A stretch of 64,000 bases of DNA from Hamadaea tsunoensis DSM 44101 (GCF_000428945.1 NZ_AUAX01000020.1:1-64000); one strand, 5' to 3'; counted from the stretch's first letter, positions 50,773 to 60,094 are shown. The notes: generated by a model not told the origin, from the letters alone. Numbers and translations are program-made.

Positions 50773-51908
50773 CCGCGTACGGGCTGGACGTGATCAGCCA
50801 TTACTACGACCCGGTGAAGGCGCCCTATCTCCGGGCGGCCGTCCTCCCGGCGATCAGGTCCGTCGAGAATGTACAGACACATGTGGAGCGGCACTGGCTG
50901 CACGGGCCGCATCTGCGGATCGGGCTGCGCGGGCCGAAGCCGGCCGTGGAACTGGCCGCCCTCCAGGTCGCCGCGGCGCTGCGGGAGCACGTCTCGGTAC
51001 GCCCGTCGAAGGACGTGACCCTCGCCTCGGAACTGCTGCGCCGGGCGACCCTGGCCGGCAAGGCCGAACTCGTCCCGCCGCCGTACACGCCGATCTGGGC
51101 CGACAACACCATCGCGATCGTCGAGCCGCGGACCGACCTGGTCGGGCTGCTCGGCAGCACCGAAGCGGTGGACCTGCGGTCGCGGCTGCTGGCTCTCGGC
51201 GTACCCGCGATCGGTGCCTCGGTGGCGCGGCTGGGTGAGCGCGGCGACGGCAGCAGCGGCCGGGTGTGGCTGGCGCTGACCGCGATGGCCGCGCACGCCG
51301 GCGCCTACCCGCTGGGCCTGGGCGCGGGGCACCAGTCCTTCCTGTCCCACCTGGAGGACTTCCTGCTCTTCGCCGACCCCGACGGTACGCTGCGCGCGAC
51401 CTACACGCGGCAGTGGGAGCGGCACGCGGGCCGGGTGACCGACCTGGTGGCGCGGATGGCCGACGGCCGGGACCAGACGCCGGTGGAGACCGGCTGGCTG
51501 GCCTGGAGCCGCGAGGCCTGGGAGATCACGGCGCCCGCGTTCGACCGCGGCGAGCTGCCGAGCGCGCCGGGGGAGGCCTACACCGACCGGGCCCGCCGGG
51601 TCGGCGACGACCGCACGCTGCGCCAGTGGGACCCCGATCAGCGCACCGAGTACAGCGAGTACCACAAGGAACTACGGAAGATCGACTTCCAGAAGGCGCC
51701 GTACGAGCGCGAGTTCGTGGTCTACCGGTTCAACACCAACATGCTCTACCTGCTACTCGGCGTCTGCGACCTCGAACCGGCCGAGCGCTATCTGGCCGCG
51801 TTCCTGGTCAGCCGGGCGGCCGAGCAGATCACCGGGCTCACCTGGCGGGAGCGGCTCGCGGGCTACCTCGCGGCTCAGCGTACGGACGCGGGGCAGGTGG
51901 CGTCATGA
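50769..51908 (+). CDS. Thiopeptide pyridine synthase-like protein (LazC/TclM-like)
   Basis: 379 residues of the thiopeptide-type bacteriocin (SpaB_C-related) fold: GLDVISHYYDPVKAPYLRAAVLPAIRSV, HWLHGPHLRIGLRG, then AERYLAAFLVSRAAEQITGLTWRERL. In thiopeptide pathways this stand-alone protein does the formal aza-[4+2] cycloaddition that closes the macrocycle and expels the leader. The alternative, an elimination enzyme, is filled by the N-terminal domain of the fusion at 56297, so the pyridine synthase role is preferred. Position equals lazC. Confidence 0.85.
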   Translation: MTAYGLDVISHYYDPVKAPYLRAAVLPAIRSVENVQTHVERHWLHGPHLRIGLRGPKPAVELAALQVAAALREHVSVRPSKDVTLASELLRRATLAGKAELVPPPYTPIWADNTIAIVEPRTDLVGLLGSTEAVDLRSRLLALGVPAIGASVARLGERGDGSSGRVWLALTAMAAHAGAYPLGLGAGHQSFLSHLEDFLLFADPDGTLRATYTRQWERHAGRVTDLVARMADGRDQTPVETGWLAWSREAWEITAPAFDRGELPSAPGEAYTDRARRVGDDRTLRQWDPDQRTEYSEYHKELRKIDFQKAPYEREFVVYRFNTNMLYLLLGVCDLEPAERYLAAFLVSRAAEQITGLTWRERLAGYLAAQRTDAGQVAS

Positions 51909-53479
51909 GCATCGTGAAGCTGCGCCCGATCGTGCACGCCACGAGACTGGCCGACGGAGTCCACCTGCGGGGCTGGTCGTCGAGCGTCACCGTACGCGGC
52001 GGCGCCGGACTGTGGCGGATCTGGGAGATCCTGTCCGCGAAGCTGGCCGCCGGGATCCCGGCCGACCAAGTGAGCGCTCCGGAGGGGAAGCCGGAGATCG
52101 TCCGCGCGGTCACCGGGCTGCTCACGTCGCTGCGCGAGCACGACATGCTGGTCGAGGTGCCGGAGACGTTCACCGCGCCGCCCGCGATCGCGAACTGGCT
52201 GCTCGCCGTGGCCGACGATCCGGCCGACGCATGGGGGCGGCTGTCGTCCGCGACGGTCACCGTCACCGGCGCCGGGGACCTCCGGAAAGCGGCCGTCCGG
52301 GCGCTCGTCGACGCCGGCGTCTCCGTCGCGGAGGCGGACGGCCCGGACATGCTGGCCTGGCAGGCGTACGCGGTGGGTCTGCGGGTCCGCGGCGAGACCG
52401 GTTTCGTCACGCCGGTGGTCCCGCGGGGCGAGCTGTCCGGCGTCACCGGCATCATCGGCACGCGACTGTCCGCCGTGGACGGTCCGACGCCGTGGGTGCT
52501 GTCCGCCCTCACCGGCGGCGCGGCGGCCCACCGGCTCGTGTGCGCCATCGCCGGCCTGCCCGACCCCGCGCACGAGGCGGCCCTGGTGTCCGACTCGGCC
52601 GGCGTACGCCCGGAGCACCCGACGGCCATCGTCACCCGGCTCGACCCGCTGCGGGTCAGCCACCACCCGGTGCTGCTGGGTGGTTCGGTGGACCAGCCAG
52701 CGACCGTGGCGGACATCCTCACCCGGCTGGACGTGCTCACCGATCCGGTCCTCGGCCCGGTCCCCGAGCCCGCCGCCGGTACGCTCCCGCAGCAGCCCGC
52801 CGCCCTCGCCCGCGCCGGGGACCTGGTCGGCTTCGGTGCGACCACCGACGCGGCCCGGCTGGACGCCGCGCTGCGGTGGACGGCGTACCGGCTCTGCCCG
52901 GACGGGACCTTCGTGGTCGGCGTCAACGACACCCACGCCCGGGGCCAGGCGCTCCGGTTGCGGGCGCTCGCACTGCCCGCCGCGGAACCGGTCGCCGACG
53001 CGGAGTGGGCGTCGAACCCGGCGGCCCGGCGGTGGTGGAAGGCGCTGACGCTGCGGTTCGGCGTACCGGCGACGCTCACGGTCGACCGGCTCGCGGCCGG
53101 AGCGGTCCGAGCCGTCGTCACGGTGGACGGAACCGTTGTGGCGCATGCCGTCGAGGCGGAGGCGGCCGATGCCGTCGGGTTCGCCGCGCTGGCCGCCACC
53201 GGCGTCGCCCAGTCCGGTGTGGACACAGGCTGGCCTGTCCTGCTGACCGGGGCGCTGTCGTACTGGGAGCCCGAAGGGGAGGTCACGACGCCCTGGTCGG
53301 ACGGCTGGTCCTGGCCCGCGGGCGTGGTACGCCACGAGGAGGACCTCCAGGCCGTGCTGACCGACCTCGTCGGGCCGCCGCCGGTCGTCCGCGGCGACGA
53401 CGACCTGCCCCAGGCCCTCGCCGCGGTCGGATTCGCCGTGGCCGAGTGGGCCCGGACCACCGTGGGGAGCGCGTCATGA
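51905..53479 (+). CDS. E1/ocin-ThiF-like leader-binding protein (LazD-like)
   Basis: 524 residues. The start MSIVKLRPIVHATRLADGVHLRGWSSSVTVRGGAGLWRIWEILSAKLAAG is a winged-helix RRE-like region that binds the leader. Then a Rossmann-like E1 part (SATVTVTGAGDLRKAAVRALVDAGVSVAEADG) and repeated domain VDQPATVADILTRLD. The ThiF nucleotide residues are poor, so it is a docking and activating partner, not an adenylating enzyme. It is needed by the YcaO protein that follows (4-bp overlap). Confidence 0.88.
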   Translation: MSIVKLRPIVHATRLADGVHLRGWSSSVTVRGGAGLWRIWEILSAKLAAGIPADQVSAPEGKPEIVRAVTGLLTSLREHDMLVEVPETFTAPPAIANWLLAVADDPADAWGRLSSATVTVTGAGDLRKAAVRALVDAGVSVAEADGPDMLAWQAYAVGLRVRGETGFVTPVVPRGELSGVTGIIGTRLSAVDGPTPWVLSALTGGAAAHRLVCAIAGLPDPAHEAALVSDSAGVRPEHPTAIVTRLDPLRVSHHPVLLGGSVDQPATVADILTRLDVLTDPVLGPVPEPAAGTLPQQPAALARAGDLVGFGATTDAARLDAALRWTAYRLCPDGTFVVGVNDTHARGQALRLRALALPAAEPVADAEWASNPAARRWWKALTLRFGVPATLTVDRLAAGAVRAVVTVDGTVVAHAVEAEAADAVGFAALAATGVAQSGVDTGWPVLLTGALSYWEPEGEVTTPWSDGWSWPAGVVRHEEDLQAVLTDLVGPPPVVRGDDDLPQALAAVGFAVAEWARTTVGSAS

Positions 53480-55269
53480 CCACCCTTCTGCTCGACTCCT
53501 GGACCCGTGCCGACACGGCGACCATCAGCTCCATCACCTTCGCCACGGCCGACAAGGTCGTCCCGGTACGCCTCGACGGCGGCCTGGTCCTCCTCGGTCC
53601 GACGCTGCACGCGGCGGCCCCGGTGTGCCTCGGTTGCGCCGAGCACCAGCGGCTGGAGGTCTTCGGTCCGGACGTGCCCCAGCGCGAAGCCGGTCTGCGC
53701 TTCGGCGGACTGATCCCGCCGAGCGTCCAGGGCGTCGTCGACGCGCTGCTGGCCCAGGGTCCGGACGCGTTCGAGGGCGTCGTCGTGGCGGTGCGTACCG
53801 ACCAGTTGACCGTCTCCGAGCACGTGCTGCGGCCGGCCCGGCGGGGCTGCGCGCTCTGCGGACCGCTGCCCGACGACGCGCCCGAGACGATGGAACTCCC
53901 GCCGGTCCCGGTCGACGACCCGTACGCGTACCGGGCCGAGAACCCGGCGACGACGCGGGAAGGGCTGCGGGGTGCGCTGTTCGACTTCCGGCATGGGCCG
54001 GTGGCGCACATCCGGCGTACCGAGCAGATGCCGCTGGCCCTCGTCACGGCCGAGCTCGCCGGCGACAGCCAGGTACGCGAAGCGGGCTACGGCCGGTCGC
54101 GTACCTTCGCCGACGCCGAGCGGGTGGCGCTGTTCGAGGCGGCCGAGCGGTACACCGGGATGCGGCCGCACCGGCGCAGGACGGTGCTGAAGGCTTCCTA
54201 CAGCGAACTCGATCCCGCGTCCACACTGGACCCGGCCCGGCTGGGGCTGCACGATCCGGCGTACCTGGGGCAGCCCGGGTTCCGGATGATCCCCTACACC
54301 CCGGACACCGTCACCAAGTGGGTGCACGGGTGGTCGCTGACGAACACCCGGCCGATCGCGGTGCCGGAGCACGTCGCGTACTGGGGACTGCACGGCGCCG
54401 ACGGCCCGCGCTTCGTCTACGAGAGCTCCAACGGCTGCGGCCTGGGCAACAGCCTCACCGAGGCCGTCCTCTACGGGCTCTTCGAGGTCGCCGAGCGGGA
54501 CGCCTTCCTCATGGCCTGGTACGCCCGGACACCGCTGCGGCGGGTACGCGTACCCGAAGAGGACCCGGTGCTGCCGCACCTGGCCGACCGGCTCGACGCG
54601 GCCGGCTACGACCTGCTGTTCTTCGACGCGACCAACGACCTGGCCGTGCCGACGGTGCTCGCCCTCGCGCTGCACCGGGACCCGGCGTCGGGCGCGCCGC
54701 AGGCGCTGTTCGCGGCCGGGGCGCACCCGGACCCGATCGCGGCCATGCGCTCGGCCGCCGCGGAGACAGTCGTGGACGCGCTGGTGATGCCGGACGTGGT
54801 GCGGTTCAAGCCGAAGCACCTCGACCGCGAGCGGCTGCTGCCGATGCTCGACGACCCGCGGCTCGTCCGCGTGCTCGACGATCACGTGGCCCTCAACACC
54901 CTGCCCGAGGCCCGGCCCCGGCTGGAGTTCCTGCTCGGGGCGCAGGCCGAGGACTGGCGGGCGATCTGGCCCACCGGGCCGGCCCCCGCCCACGACCTCA
55001 CCGAACTGCTCGACTCCACAGTGGAGCACTTCCGGGCCCAGGGCCTGGAGGTCATCGCGGTCGACCAGACCGACGAGGTCCTGCGCCGGCAGGTCGGCCT
55101 GCACTCGGCCAAGGTCATCGTGCCGGGCAGCCTGCCGATGACGTTCGGCCACATGCACCACCGCACCCGGGACCTGCCCCGGCTGCTGGAGGTGCCGCAC
55201 CGGCTGGGCCGCGCGCCCGCGCCGCTGCGCTACGACGATCTCGCCCTCTACCCCCATCCCTTCCCCTAG
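53476..55269 (+). CDS. YcaO cyclodehydratase (LazE-like)
   Basis: 597 residues. N-terminal part has zinc-type pairs CLGCAEHQ (about 50) and CALCG (about 130). The YcaO core starts near 190 and includes RSRTFADAERVALFEAAERYTGM, SSNGCGLGNSLTEAVLYGLFEVAERDAF (about 316-345; ATP/Mg ligands E and D) and the C-terminal PHPFP tail, the proline-rich end that shapes the YcaO active site. It activates core cysteines' preceding amides with ATP, making thiazolines. Its stop is 14 bp before the next gene. Confidence 0.96.
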   Translation: MTTLLLDSWTRADTATISSITFATADKVVPVRLDGGLVLLGPTLHAAAPVCLGCAEHQRLEVFGPDVPQREAGLRFGGLIPPSVQGVVDALLAQGPDAFEGVVVAVRTDQLTVSEHVLRPARRGCALCGPLPDDAPETMELPPVPVDDPYAYRAENPATTREGLRGALFDFRHGPVAHIRRTEQMPLALVTAELAGDSQVREAGYGRSRTFADAERVALFEAAERYTGMRPHRRRTVLKASYSELDPASTLDPARLGLHDPAYLGQPGFRMIPYTPDTVTKWVHGWSLTNTRPIAVPEHVAYWGLHGADGPRFVYESSNGCGLGNSLTEAVLYGLFEVAERDAFLMAWYARTPLRRVRVPEEDPVLPHLADRLDAAGYDLLFFDATNDLAVPTVLALALHRDPASGAPQALFAAGAHPDPIAAMRSAAAETVVDALVMPDVVRFKPKHLDRERLLPMLDDPRLVRVLDDHVALNTLPEARPRLEFLLGAQAEDWRAIWPTGPAPAHDLTELLDSTVEHFRAQGLEVIAVDQTDEVLRRQVGLHSAKVIVPGSLPMTFGHMHHRTRDLPRLLEVPHRLGRAPAPLRYDDLALYPHPFP

Positions 55270-55283
55270 AGGAGGTGCGCACG

Positions 55284-56300
55284 ATGTCCACCCTGCAAGC
55301 GTGGGCCCAGACTCACGGGAAGGCCGTCATGGCCGGACCCATGCCCGCGTACGCGAAACCGGTCGGCCACAGCCGCGTACCGCTGGACGTGCTCGGCGGT
55401 CCCGTCGCGTCGATCCTGCGCTCGGCCCTGGCCCCGCGCCGGTTCGAGCCGTGGAACCCCTACAACGAGCACCGGCTCTACCCGTCGCCCCGGGCCGCCT
55501 GGCTGGTCGACGTCGAGATCGGCGGCTGGACCGTCGACCCCGTCCGCGACCTGCTCGTCGGCGGCACCGCGCTGCCGGGCGGCCCGGTCGTGCTGGATCT
55601 GCGTACGCATCCCGGGCGCCTGCCCGCCGGGTACGCCGACCTCGCCACCGGCCTGTCCTTCCTCGAAGCCGGGCACCTCGCCGCCGCGCTGGCCGAGTGC
55701 GCCGCCGCGACCGGCTGGGCGGCCGTGTCGTCCTGGGTGGACGGCCGGCTCCGGGTGGCCCTGAACCCGGCCGGTGCGGCGGATCCCGCGTACGCGGCCC
55801 GGGTGCGGGCGCCCCGCAGCTCGGGGATCGGCCCGCGGGGACTGCACTCGACCTCGGGTCCGCTGCCGGCCCCGGTGACGGCGGCGCTGCTGGCCGCGAT
55901 CGCCGAACCGCCGGCCGGATCGCCGTCGGCGTGGCCGGTCCCGGTGCGGCACGTGCTCGCCGCGCCCGACGAGGTCGCCGCCGCCTTCTCCTACCCGCCC
56001 AGCCAGGTACGCGTCGACACGATGGGCCTGGCCTGGGTGATGACCGCGCCGGTCGCGGACGCGGTCGCCGCCGGCCACGACTACGCCGAGCTGCTGATCG
56101 CCGCGGGGGCGGCCGCCCAGCACGTCGGATCGGTCGCGGCCACGCTCGGCCTGTTCTGCCGGCCGGCCCGCAGCGTCAAGGAAGCCCCGATCGAGGCGGC
56201 CGTCGGCGCGTCCCCGGCCGAGGACTTCCTGTATCTCCTGCTCATCGGCGTGTCGCCGGTACGCGACTTCGCCTACGACCTCAGTGAGGTGTCCCCGTGA
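55284..56300 (+). CDS. Nitroreductase-like protein, extra to the laz set
   Basis: 338 residues with AGAGGAGG 8 nt upstream. It has a nitroreductase/SagB-like pattern: FEPWNPYNEHRLYPSPRAAWLVDVEIGGW (the SagB-like NEHR...YPSP region), IGPRGLHSTSGPL, MGLAWVMTAPVADAVAAGHDYAELLIAAGAAAQHVGSVAATLG and the family tail RPARSVKEAPIEAAVGASPAEDFLYLLLIGVSP. FMN ligands are not obvious. It may be a degenerate partner or second azoline oxidase. Lactazole's minimal set, as I recall it, does not include this gene. Confidence 0.75.
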   Translation: MSTLQAWAQTHGKAVMAGPMPAYAKPVGHSRVPLDVLGGPVASILRSALAPRRFEPWNPYNEHRLYPSPRAAWLVDVEIGGWTVDPVRDLLVGGTALPGGPVVLDLRTHPGRLPAGYADLATGLSFLEAGHLAAALAECAAATGWAAVSSWVDGRLRVALNPAGAADPAYAARVRAPRSSGIGPRGLHSTSGPLPAPVTAALLAAIAEPPAGSPSAWPVPVRHVLAAPDEVAAAFSYPPSQVRVDTMGLAWVMTAPVADAVAAGHDYAELLIAAGAAAQHVGSVAATLGLFCRPARSVKEAPIEAAVGASPAEDFLYLLLIGVSPVRDFAYDLSEVSP

Positions 56301-58096
56301 GTGTCCTGACCGCAGACCCGCCCGTGACCGCCCGCGGGCAATGGCTGGCGCTGCACTGCTTCGCGTACTGGCGGTCACCGGACCTGGACGACTTCCTCGC
56401 CCGGACGGTGGCACCCCTGCTCGACCGGTTGCGCGCGGAGGACCGCATCGCCGACTGGTTCTACATCCGGTACTGGGAGGGCGGCCCGCACCTGCGCATC
56501 CGTGTCCGCGATGCCGATCCGGCGACCGGTGCCTGGCTGCGCGAGGAGCTGGCCCGGCAGATGGCGGAGGCGGGCTACCCCGTCGGCCAGCTGTCGGCCG
56601 ACACCTACTACCAGCGCCTGGGCGGCCCGGCCGCGGTGTCCGGCGCCGGCTGGCACGCGCACGGCGAGGTGGCCGAGATCGCGTACAAGCCGGAGATCCA
56701 CCGGTACGGCGGTGAGCGCGCGCTGCCCGTCGCCGAGGAGGTGTTCTGCCGCAGCACCGACATCGCCGTCCGCGTGGTCGCCGCGACCACCAGCGAGAAG
56801 ACCCGGCTGGCCGCCATCACCGAGCTGACCATCGCGACCGCGCTGGCGCTCGGCCTCGACCGGCTGGCGACCGCGCGCTGGTTGCGGGAGCACGCCGGGG
56901 GCTGGCGCTGGAACAGCGAAGTGGCCATGGTCCCGCCCTCGGTCATGCAGGAGCGCTCGGCCAAGGTGCTCGCCTTGCAGTCCGGTACGCTCCAGCAGCG
57001 CTGGGCCCGGACCGAGGCGCTGATCGAGGCCGACCCGGAGGGCTTGCGCTCGCCGGTCGCCCGGTGGGCCGCGGTGATCCGCCAGGCACGGGAGCGGCTC
57101 GAAGCCGAACCGGCGCCGGACGGCCTCTGGCACGCGGTGTGGTCCTCGCAGCTGCACATGCTGTTCAACCGGCTCGGCATCACGCCGGACGAGGAGCGCT
57201 CGGTCTGCTGGCTGGTCGCCGGCACGGCGCTGACCCCGCAAGGGATTCCGCACTTCTTCGAGGACGGCGCCCAGGCCCCCGACCGCCGGTACCACGAGGC
57301 GGCCAAGTACCTGCCCGGCGACCCGATCGACCAGGCGCCGCGCGAGGAGGACGGGCCGGGTTCGGCGACCCGCGTACGCCGCCGGCTGACCGGGATCAAC
57401 CTGCCGTCCCACGAGCTGCCGCCGGTCAGCCTGGCCGAGGCGATGCGGCTGCGCGGTTCCGCCCGCGGCCGGATCACCGGACCGGTGTCCGACGTGGACC
57501 TCGGTACGCTGCTGTGGAGCGCCCACGCGGTCACCCATACGCAGGTGATGGCCAACTTCGAGTACCCGCACCGCCCGTATCCCAGTGCCGGGGCGAAGTA
57601 CGTGGCCCGCGTACGCCTGGTCGTGCGGGACGTGGCGGGACTGGAGCCGGGCTGCTACCACGTCGACCCGGTGGGGCGGCGGCTCGCGTACCTGGGGGCG
57701 GCGCCGACCGTGGCCGACCTGCGGGCGATGTCGATGTGGTTCCAGGACCGCACCGGTCTCGTCGAGGGCCTGGACATCGGCGCGGCCCCGGCCATGCTCG
57801 CGGTCTACGTGGAGCTCGGCCGGCTGCGCCCCCGGTACGGCATGCGGGCCCTGCGGTTCGCCGTGGCGGAGGCCGGGCATCTCGCCCAGAACCTCGCCCT
57901 GGTGGCCGCGGCGACCGGCCTGCACCTCGGGATGATCGGCGGCTTCTACGACGATCTCGTGCACGAGGTGTTCGGTCTCGACGGGATCGACAACCTGGCC
58001 ATCTACCTCATGCCGGTCGGCGGTTCCGCCGGTGCCGGGCAGCAGGACGCCGACGACCAGCCGGCCGCCGAGAAGCCGCCCAAGGAGGAGGGATGA
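56297..58096 (+). CDS. Elimination-dehydrogenase fusion (LazF-like)
   Basis: 599 residues, GTG overlapping the previous stop. Residues ~10-300 are a SpaB_C-type glutamate-elimination domain: QWLALHCFAYWRSPDLDDFLARTVAPLLDRLRAEDRIADWFYIRYWEGGPHLRIRVRDAD, YYQRLGGP, EIAYKPEIHRYGGE. Residues ~370-580 are a SagB-type FMN dehydrogenase: LAEAMRLRGSARGRIT, TLLWSAHAVTH, HRPYPSAGAKY, LRFAVAEAGHLAQNLALVAAATGLHLGMIGGFYDD. The first domain removes Glu to give dehydroalanine; the second oxidises thiazoline to thiazole. This two-in-one fusion is known from LazF. Confidence 0.95.
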   Translation: MSVLTADPPVTARGQWLALHCFAYWRSPDLDDFLARTVAPLLDRLRAEDRIADWFYIRYWEGGPHLRIRVRDADPATGAWLREELARQMAEAGYPVGQLSADTYYQRLGGPAAVSGAGWHAHGEVAEIAYKPEIHRYGGERALPVAEEVFCRSTDIAVRVVAATTSEKTRLAAITELTIATALALGLDRLATARWLREHAGGWRWNSEVAMVPPSVMQERSAKVLALQSGTLQQRWARTEALIEADPEGLRSPVARWAAVIRQARERLEAEPAPDGLWHAVWSSQLHMLFNRLGITPDEERSVCWLVAGTALTPQGIPHFFEDGAQAPDRRYHEAAKYLPGDPIDQAPREEDGPGSATRVRRRLTGINLPSHELPPVSLAEAMRLRGSARGRITGPVSDVDLGTLLWSAHAVTHTQVMANFEYPHRPYPSAGAKYVARVRLVVRDVAGLEPGCYHVDPVGRRLAYLGAAPTVADLRAMSMWFQDRTGLVEGLDIGAAPAMLAVYVELGRLRPRYGMRALRFAVAEAGHLAQNLALVAAATGLHLGMIGGFYDDLVHEVFGLDGIDNLAIYLMPVGGSAGAGQQDADDQPAAEKPPKEEG

Positions 58097-58443
58097 ACGT
58101 AAGCAGCCCCCGGCCGTCAGGGAGGGCCGGGGGCATCGCTGAGGTAAGTGTGCCATACGACAGCGAGACCTACCACATCTCGCGGCTCGTGGAGCTGAAA
58201 GCCGTCAGTGACGCCGTACGCCTGTCGGTCCTGCGGCTGCTCGTGGAGCTGGGCGGGGAGAAGGGGCTGAGTTCCCGGGAGCTGTCCGACGCGACCGGGA
58301 TCGCCCCGACCCTGATGCAGTACCACCTGAAGATCCTGCGCGACGCCGACCTGGTCCGGGTGGTGGCCCGCAAGAGCGCGCAAGGGCGGCGCGAACGTGA
58401 GTACCGCGCCGCCTGGGGAACTCTGCGCTGGGACTTCCCGTGA
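58093..58443 (+). CDS. ArsR-like HTH regulator of the cluster
   Basis: 116 residues, ATG overlapping the fusion gene's stop. VSDAVRLSVLRLLVELGGEKGLSSRELSDATGIAPTLMQYHLKILRDADLVRVVARKSAQGRREREYRA is an ArsR winged helix. No metal-binding cysteines of classic ArsR. As the last gene of the operon it probably regulates the promoter at 45670, perhaps sensing the product. Only 1 bp separates it from the convergent radical SAM stop. Confidence 0.9.
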   Translation: MNVSSPRPSGRAGGIAEVSVPYDSETYHISRLVELKAVSDAVRLSVLRLLVELGGEKGLSSRELSDATGIAPTLMQYHLKILRDADLVRVVARKSAQGRREREYRAAWGTLRWDFP

Positions 58444-58444
58444 C

Positions 58445-59776
58445 TCACACCAGAGAGGGGGCCACCAGGTCCAGCCGGTCCTTGATGTTGGTACGCAGCG
58501 GCGGGCAGGGCGGCTTGCCCTCCCGCCACAGCTTCGGGCAGCTGCCGCCGCACAGGGGCAGGATCGGGCATTCGCGGCAGCCCGTCTCGTTGCGCTGCAG
58601 GGCCGCGTACCAGTCGTCGAAGTCGCCGTCCGGCCGCTCCTCGCCCGGTTCCAGAGTGGACAGCGTGCCGACGGCGCGGTCGGCGTAGCCGGGCACGAGC
58701 GGCTGCTCCGTGCACGAGAAGACCGCGCCGTCCGGGGCGACGACCTCGCTGCGCTTCGTGGTCGCGGTGCACACGACCGGCTTGGTGGCGTTCGGCAGGA
58801 TCCGGCACGACAATCCGGCCGCCTGGTACGCCGCCAGCCAATCGGTCTCGATCCGCGCCATCCGGGCGGGGCTCAACGCGTACTCGCTGATGTCGTTGCC
58901 CCAGGAGTGGATGGCCGCGGGATAGAAGATGAGCCGGGGGTGCGCGAGCCCGGCGTCCCGCATCGCCTCGGCGAAAGCCGTGGCGTGCTCCGCGTTGTGC
59001 GGGCCGATGTTGGTGCGCACGGTGATCCGCAGGCCGGCGAGCGTCTCGTCGGCGACGAAGGCCCGCAGCGCCGCGATGATGCGCGGGTAGGACGCCTGGC
59101 CGCTCTTGAGCGGGCGCGAGGCGTTGTGCAGGTCCTCCGTACCGTCCACGGTGACCTCGATGTGGTCGACGCGGCACTCGTGGTGCAGCGCGCGCAGCTT
59201 GCGCGCGTCGAGCAGGGCGCCGTTGGTCACGAGCATCGCGCCGTAGCGCGTGCCGGTCCGCTCGGCCGCGGCCACGAACGCCGCCGACAGCGCGCGGATC
59301 GTGGCGAACCCCATGAGCGGCTCGCCGCCGAACCAGCGCACCCGCACGTCGCCGTCGCCGGTCATGGCCGCGGTCACGCGCGCGGTCAGCGCGTCGCGGT
59401 GCCGCCCGGGGGGCGCCTGCGGTCCGCGCTGATGTTCCTGGCCGCAATAGTCACAACCCATGTTGCAGTACGCCGTGGGCATGATCACGAACTGCCGCTC
59501 CGGCCGCTGCTCGGCGGCCCGGCGGCCGGCCTCGATGACGGCGGCCGGCTCATCGGTGCCGGCCGGGACCACGAGCCCGAGCTGAGCGAGCGTGCGAAGG
59601 TCACCATCCGGCAGGCGTTCCAGTGCGCCTGCGCGCAAAGCGTCCACAGTGGTGGTATCAAGCACGAGAGTACGCGCGGTGGCGGCGTGGAACACGGCCC
59701 GCACCGGCGCACCGGACCGGTGCCGCAGCACCACGTCGGAGAAGGTGAGGTACCGGCTCGGGATGAGACGCTCCAT
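58445..59776 (-). CDS. Radical SAM/SPASM peptide-modifying enzyme
   Basis: 443 residues from ATG with CAGGAG upstream. About 95 N-terminal residues (LIPSRYLTFSDVVLRH...) look like a peptide-binding region. The radical SAM core has PTAYCNMGCDYCGQEH (CxxxCxxC), WFGGEPLMGF and VTVDGTEDLHNASR. The SPASM end has VVCTAT, VFSCTEQP and CRECPILPLCGGSCPKLW for auxiliary Fe-S clusters. Such proteins make thioether, ether or C-C crosslinks in ribosomal peptides. The adjoining upstream small ORF with C-rich end is the likely substrate; the thiopeptide cores next door are a second possibility. Confidence 0.93.
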   Translation of the reverse strand: MERLIPSRYLTFSDVVLRHRSGAPVRAVFHAATARTLVLDTTTVDALRAGALERLPDGDLRTLAQLGLVVPAGTDEPAAVIEAGRRAAEQRPERQFVIMPTAYCNMGCDYCGQEHQRGPQAPPGRHRDALTARVTAAMTGDGDVRVRWFGGEPLMGFATIRALSAAFVAAAERTGTRYGAMLVTNGALLDARKLRALHHECRVDHIEVTVDGTEDLHNASRPLKSGQASYPRIIAALRAFVADETLAGLRITVRTNIGPHNAEHATAFAEAMRDAGLAHPRLIFYPAAIHSWGNDISEYALSPARMARIETDWLAAYQAAGLSCRILPNATKPVVCTATTKRSEVVAPDGAVFSCTEQPLVPGYADRAVGTLSTLEPGEERPDGDFDDWYAALQRNETGCRECPILPLCGGSCPKLWREGKPPCPPLRTNIKDRLDLVAPSLV

Positions 59777-59832
59777 GGCCAACGCTCCTGTACGCGCGAG
59801 GTTCGGGACTTGCCGGACGGGCAAAACGAAAC

Positions 59833-59857
59833 GGCCGGCGCTGGTGAGGCGCCGGCC
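59833..59857 (-). terminator. Attenuator hairpin between peptide and radical SAM gene
   Basis: GGCCGGCGC / GCGCCGGCC, 9-bp perfect stem with 7-nt loop, between the candidate precursor's stop and the maturase. It mirrors the precursor-attenuator-enzyme order of the thiopeptide cluster. Confidence 0.6.
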
Positions 59858-59869
59858 GGTTCACGTGTC

Positions 59870-60094
59870 TCAGACGAGGAATCCGCAGCCGCTGTTGGTG
59901 CTGCCGGGCCAGCCGCAGCACTCGTCGTCCGCCGATCTGCCGACGATCTCGATGACGCTCAGGCTCTGCGGGCCGGCGGCGTGGATCTCGGCGGCGCCGG
60001 CCGAGGTCGCGGCGGTCGTGGCGGCGACGGTCAGGGCGGGAGTGGCGGCGATGGCGGCGGCCGCGATGACGCGGGCCAGGCGATCGAACTGCAC
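59870..60094 (-). CDS. Candidate precursor peptide of the radical SAM enzyme
   Basis: 74 residues from GTG (GGAGG 7 nt upstream). The N-terminal ~40 residues are Ala-rich and signal-like (LARVIAAAAIAATPALTVAA...). Then PQSLSVIEIVGRSADD, and the end ECCGWPGSTNSGCGFLV has three cysteines and many modifiable residues. Size, position and hairpin fit a RiPP precursor for the SPASM enzyme. It has no match to known families that I recall. A simple small exported protein is the alternative. Confidence 0.65.
   Translation of the reverse strand: MQFDRLARVIAAAAIAATPALTVAATTAATSAGAAEIHAAGPQSLSVIEIVGRSADDECCGWPGSTNSGCGFLV

Noticed and set aside
51838-55257. 1139-codon minus-strand frame inside the thiopeptide cluster
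   Set aside because: Complement of the LazD/LazE-like genes; the plus strand carries clear YcaO motifs and overlapping starts.
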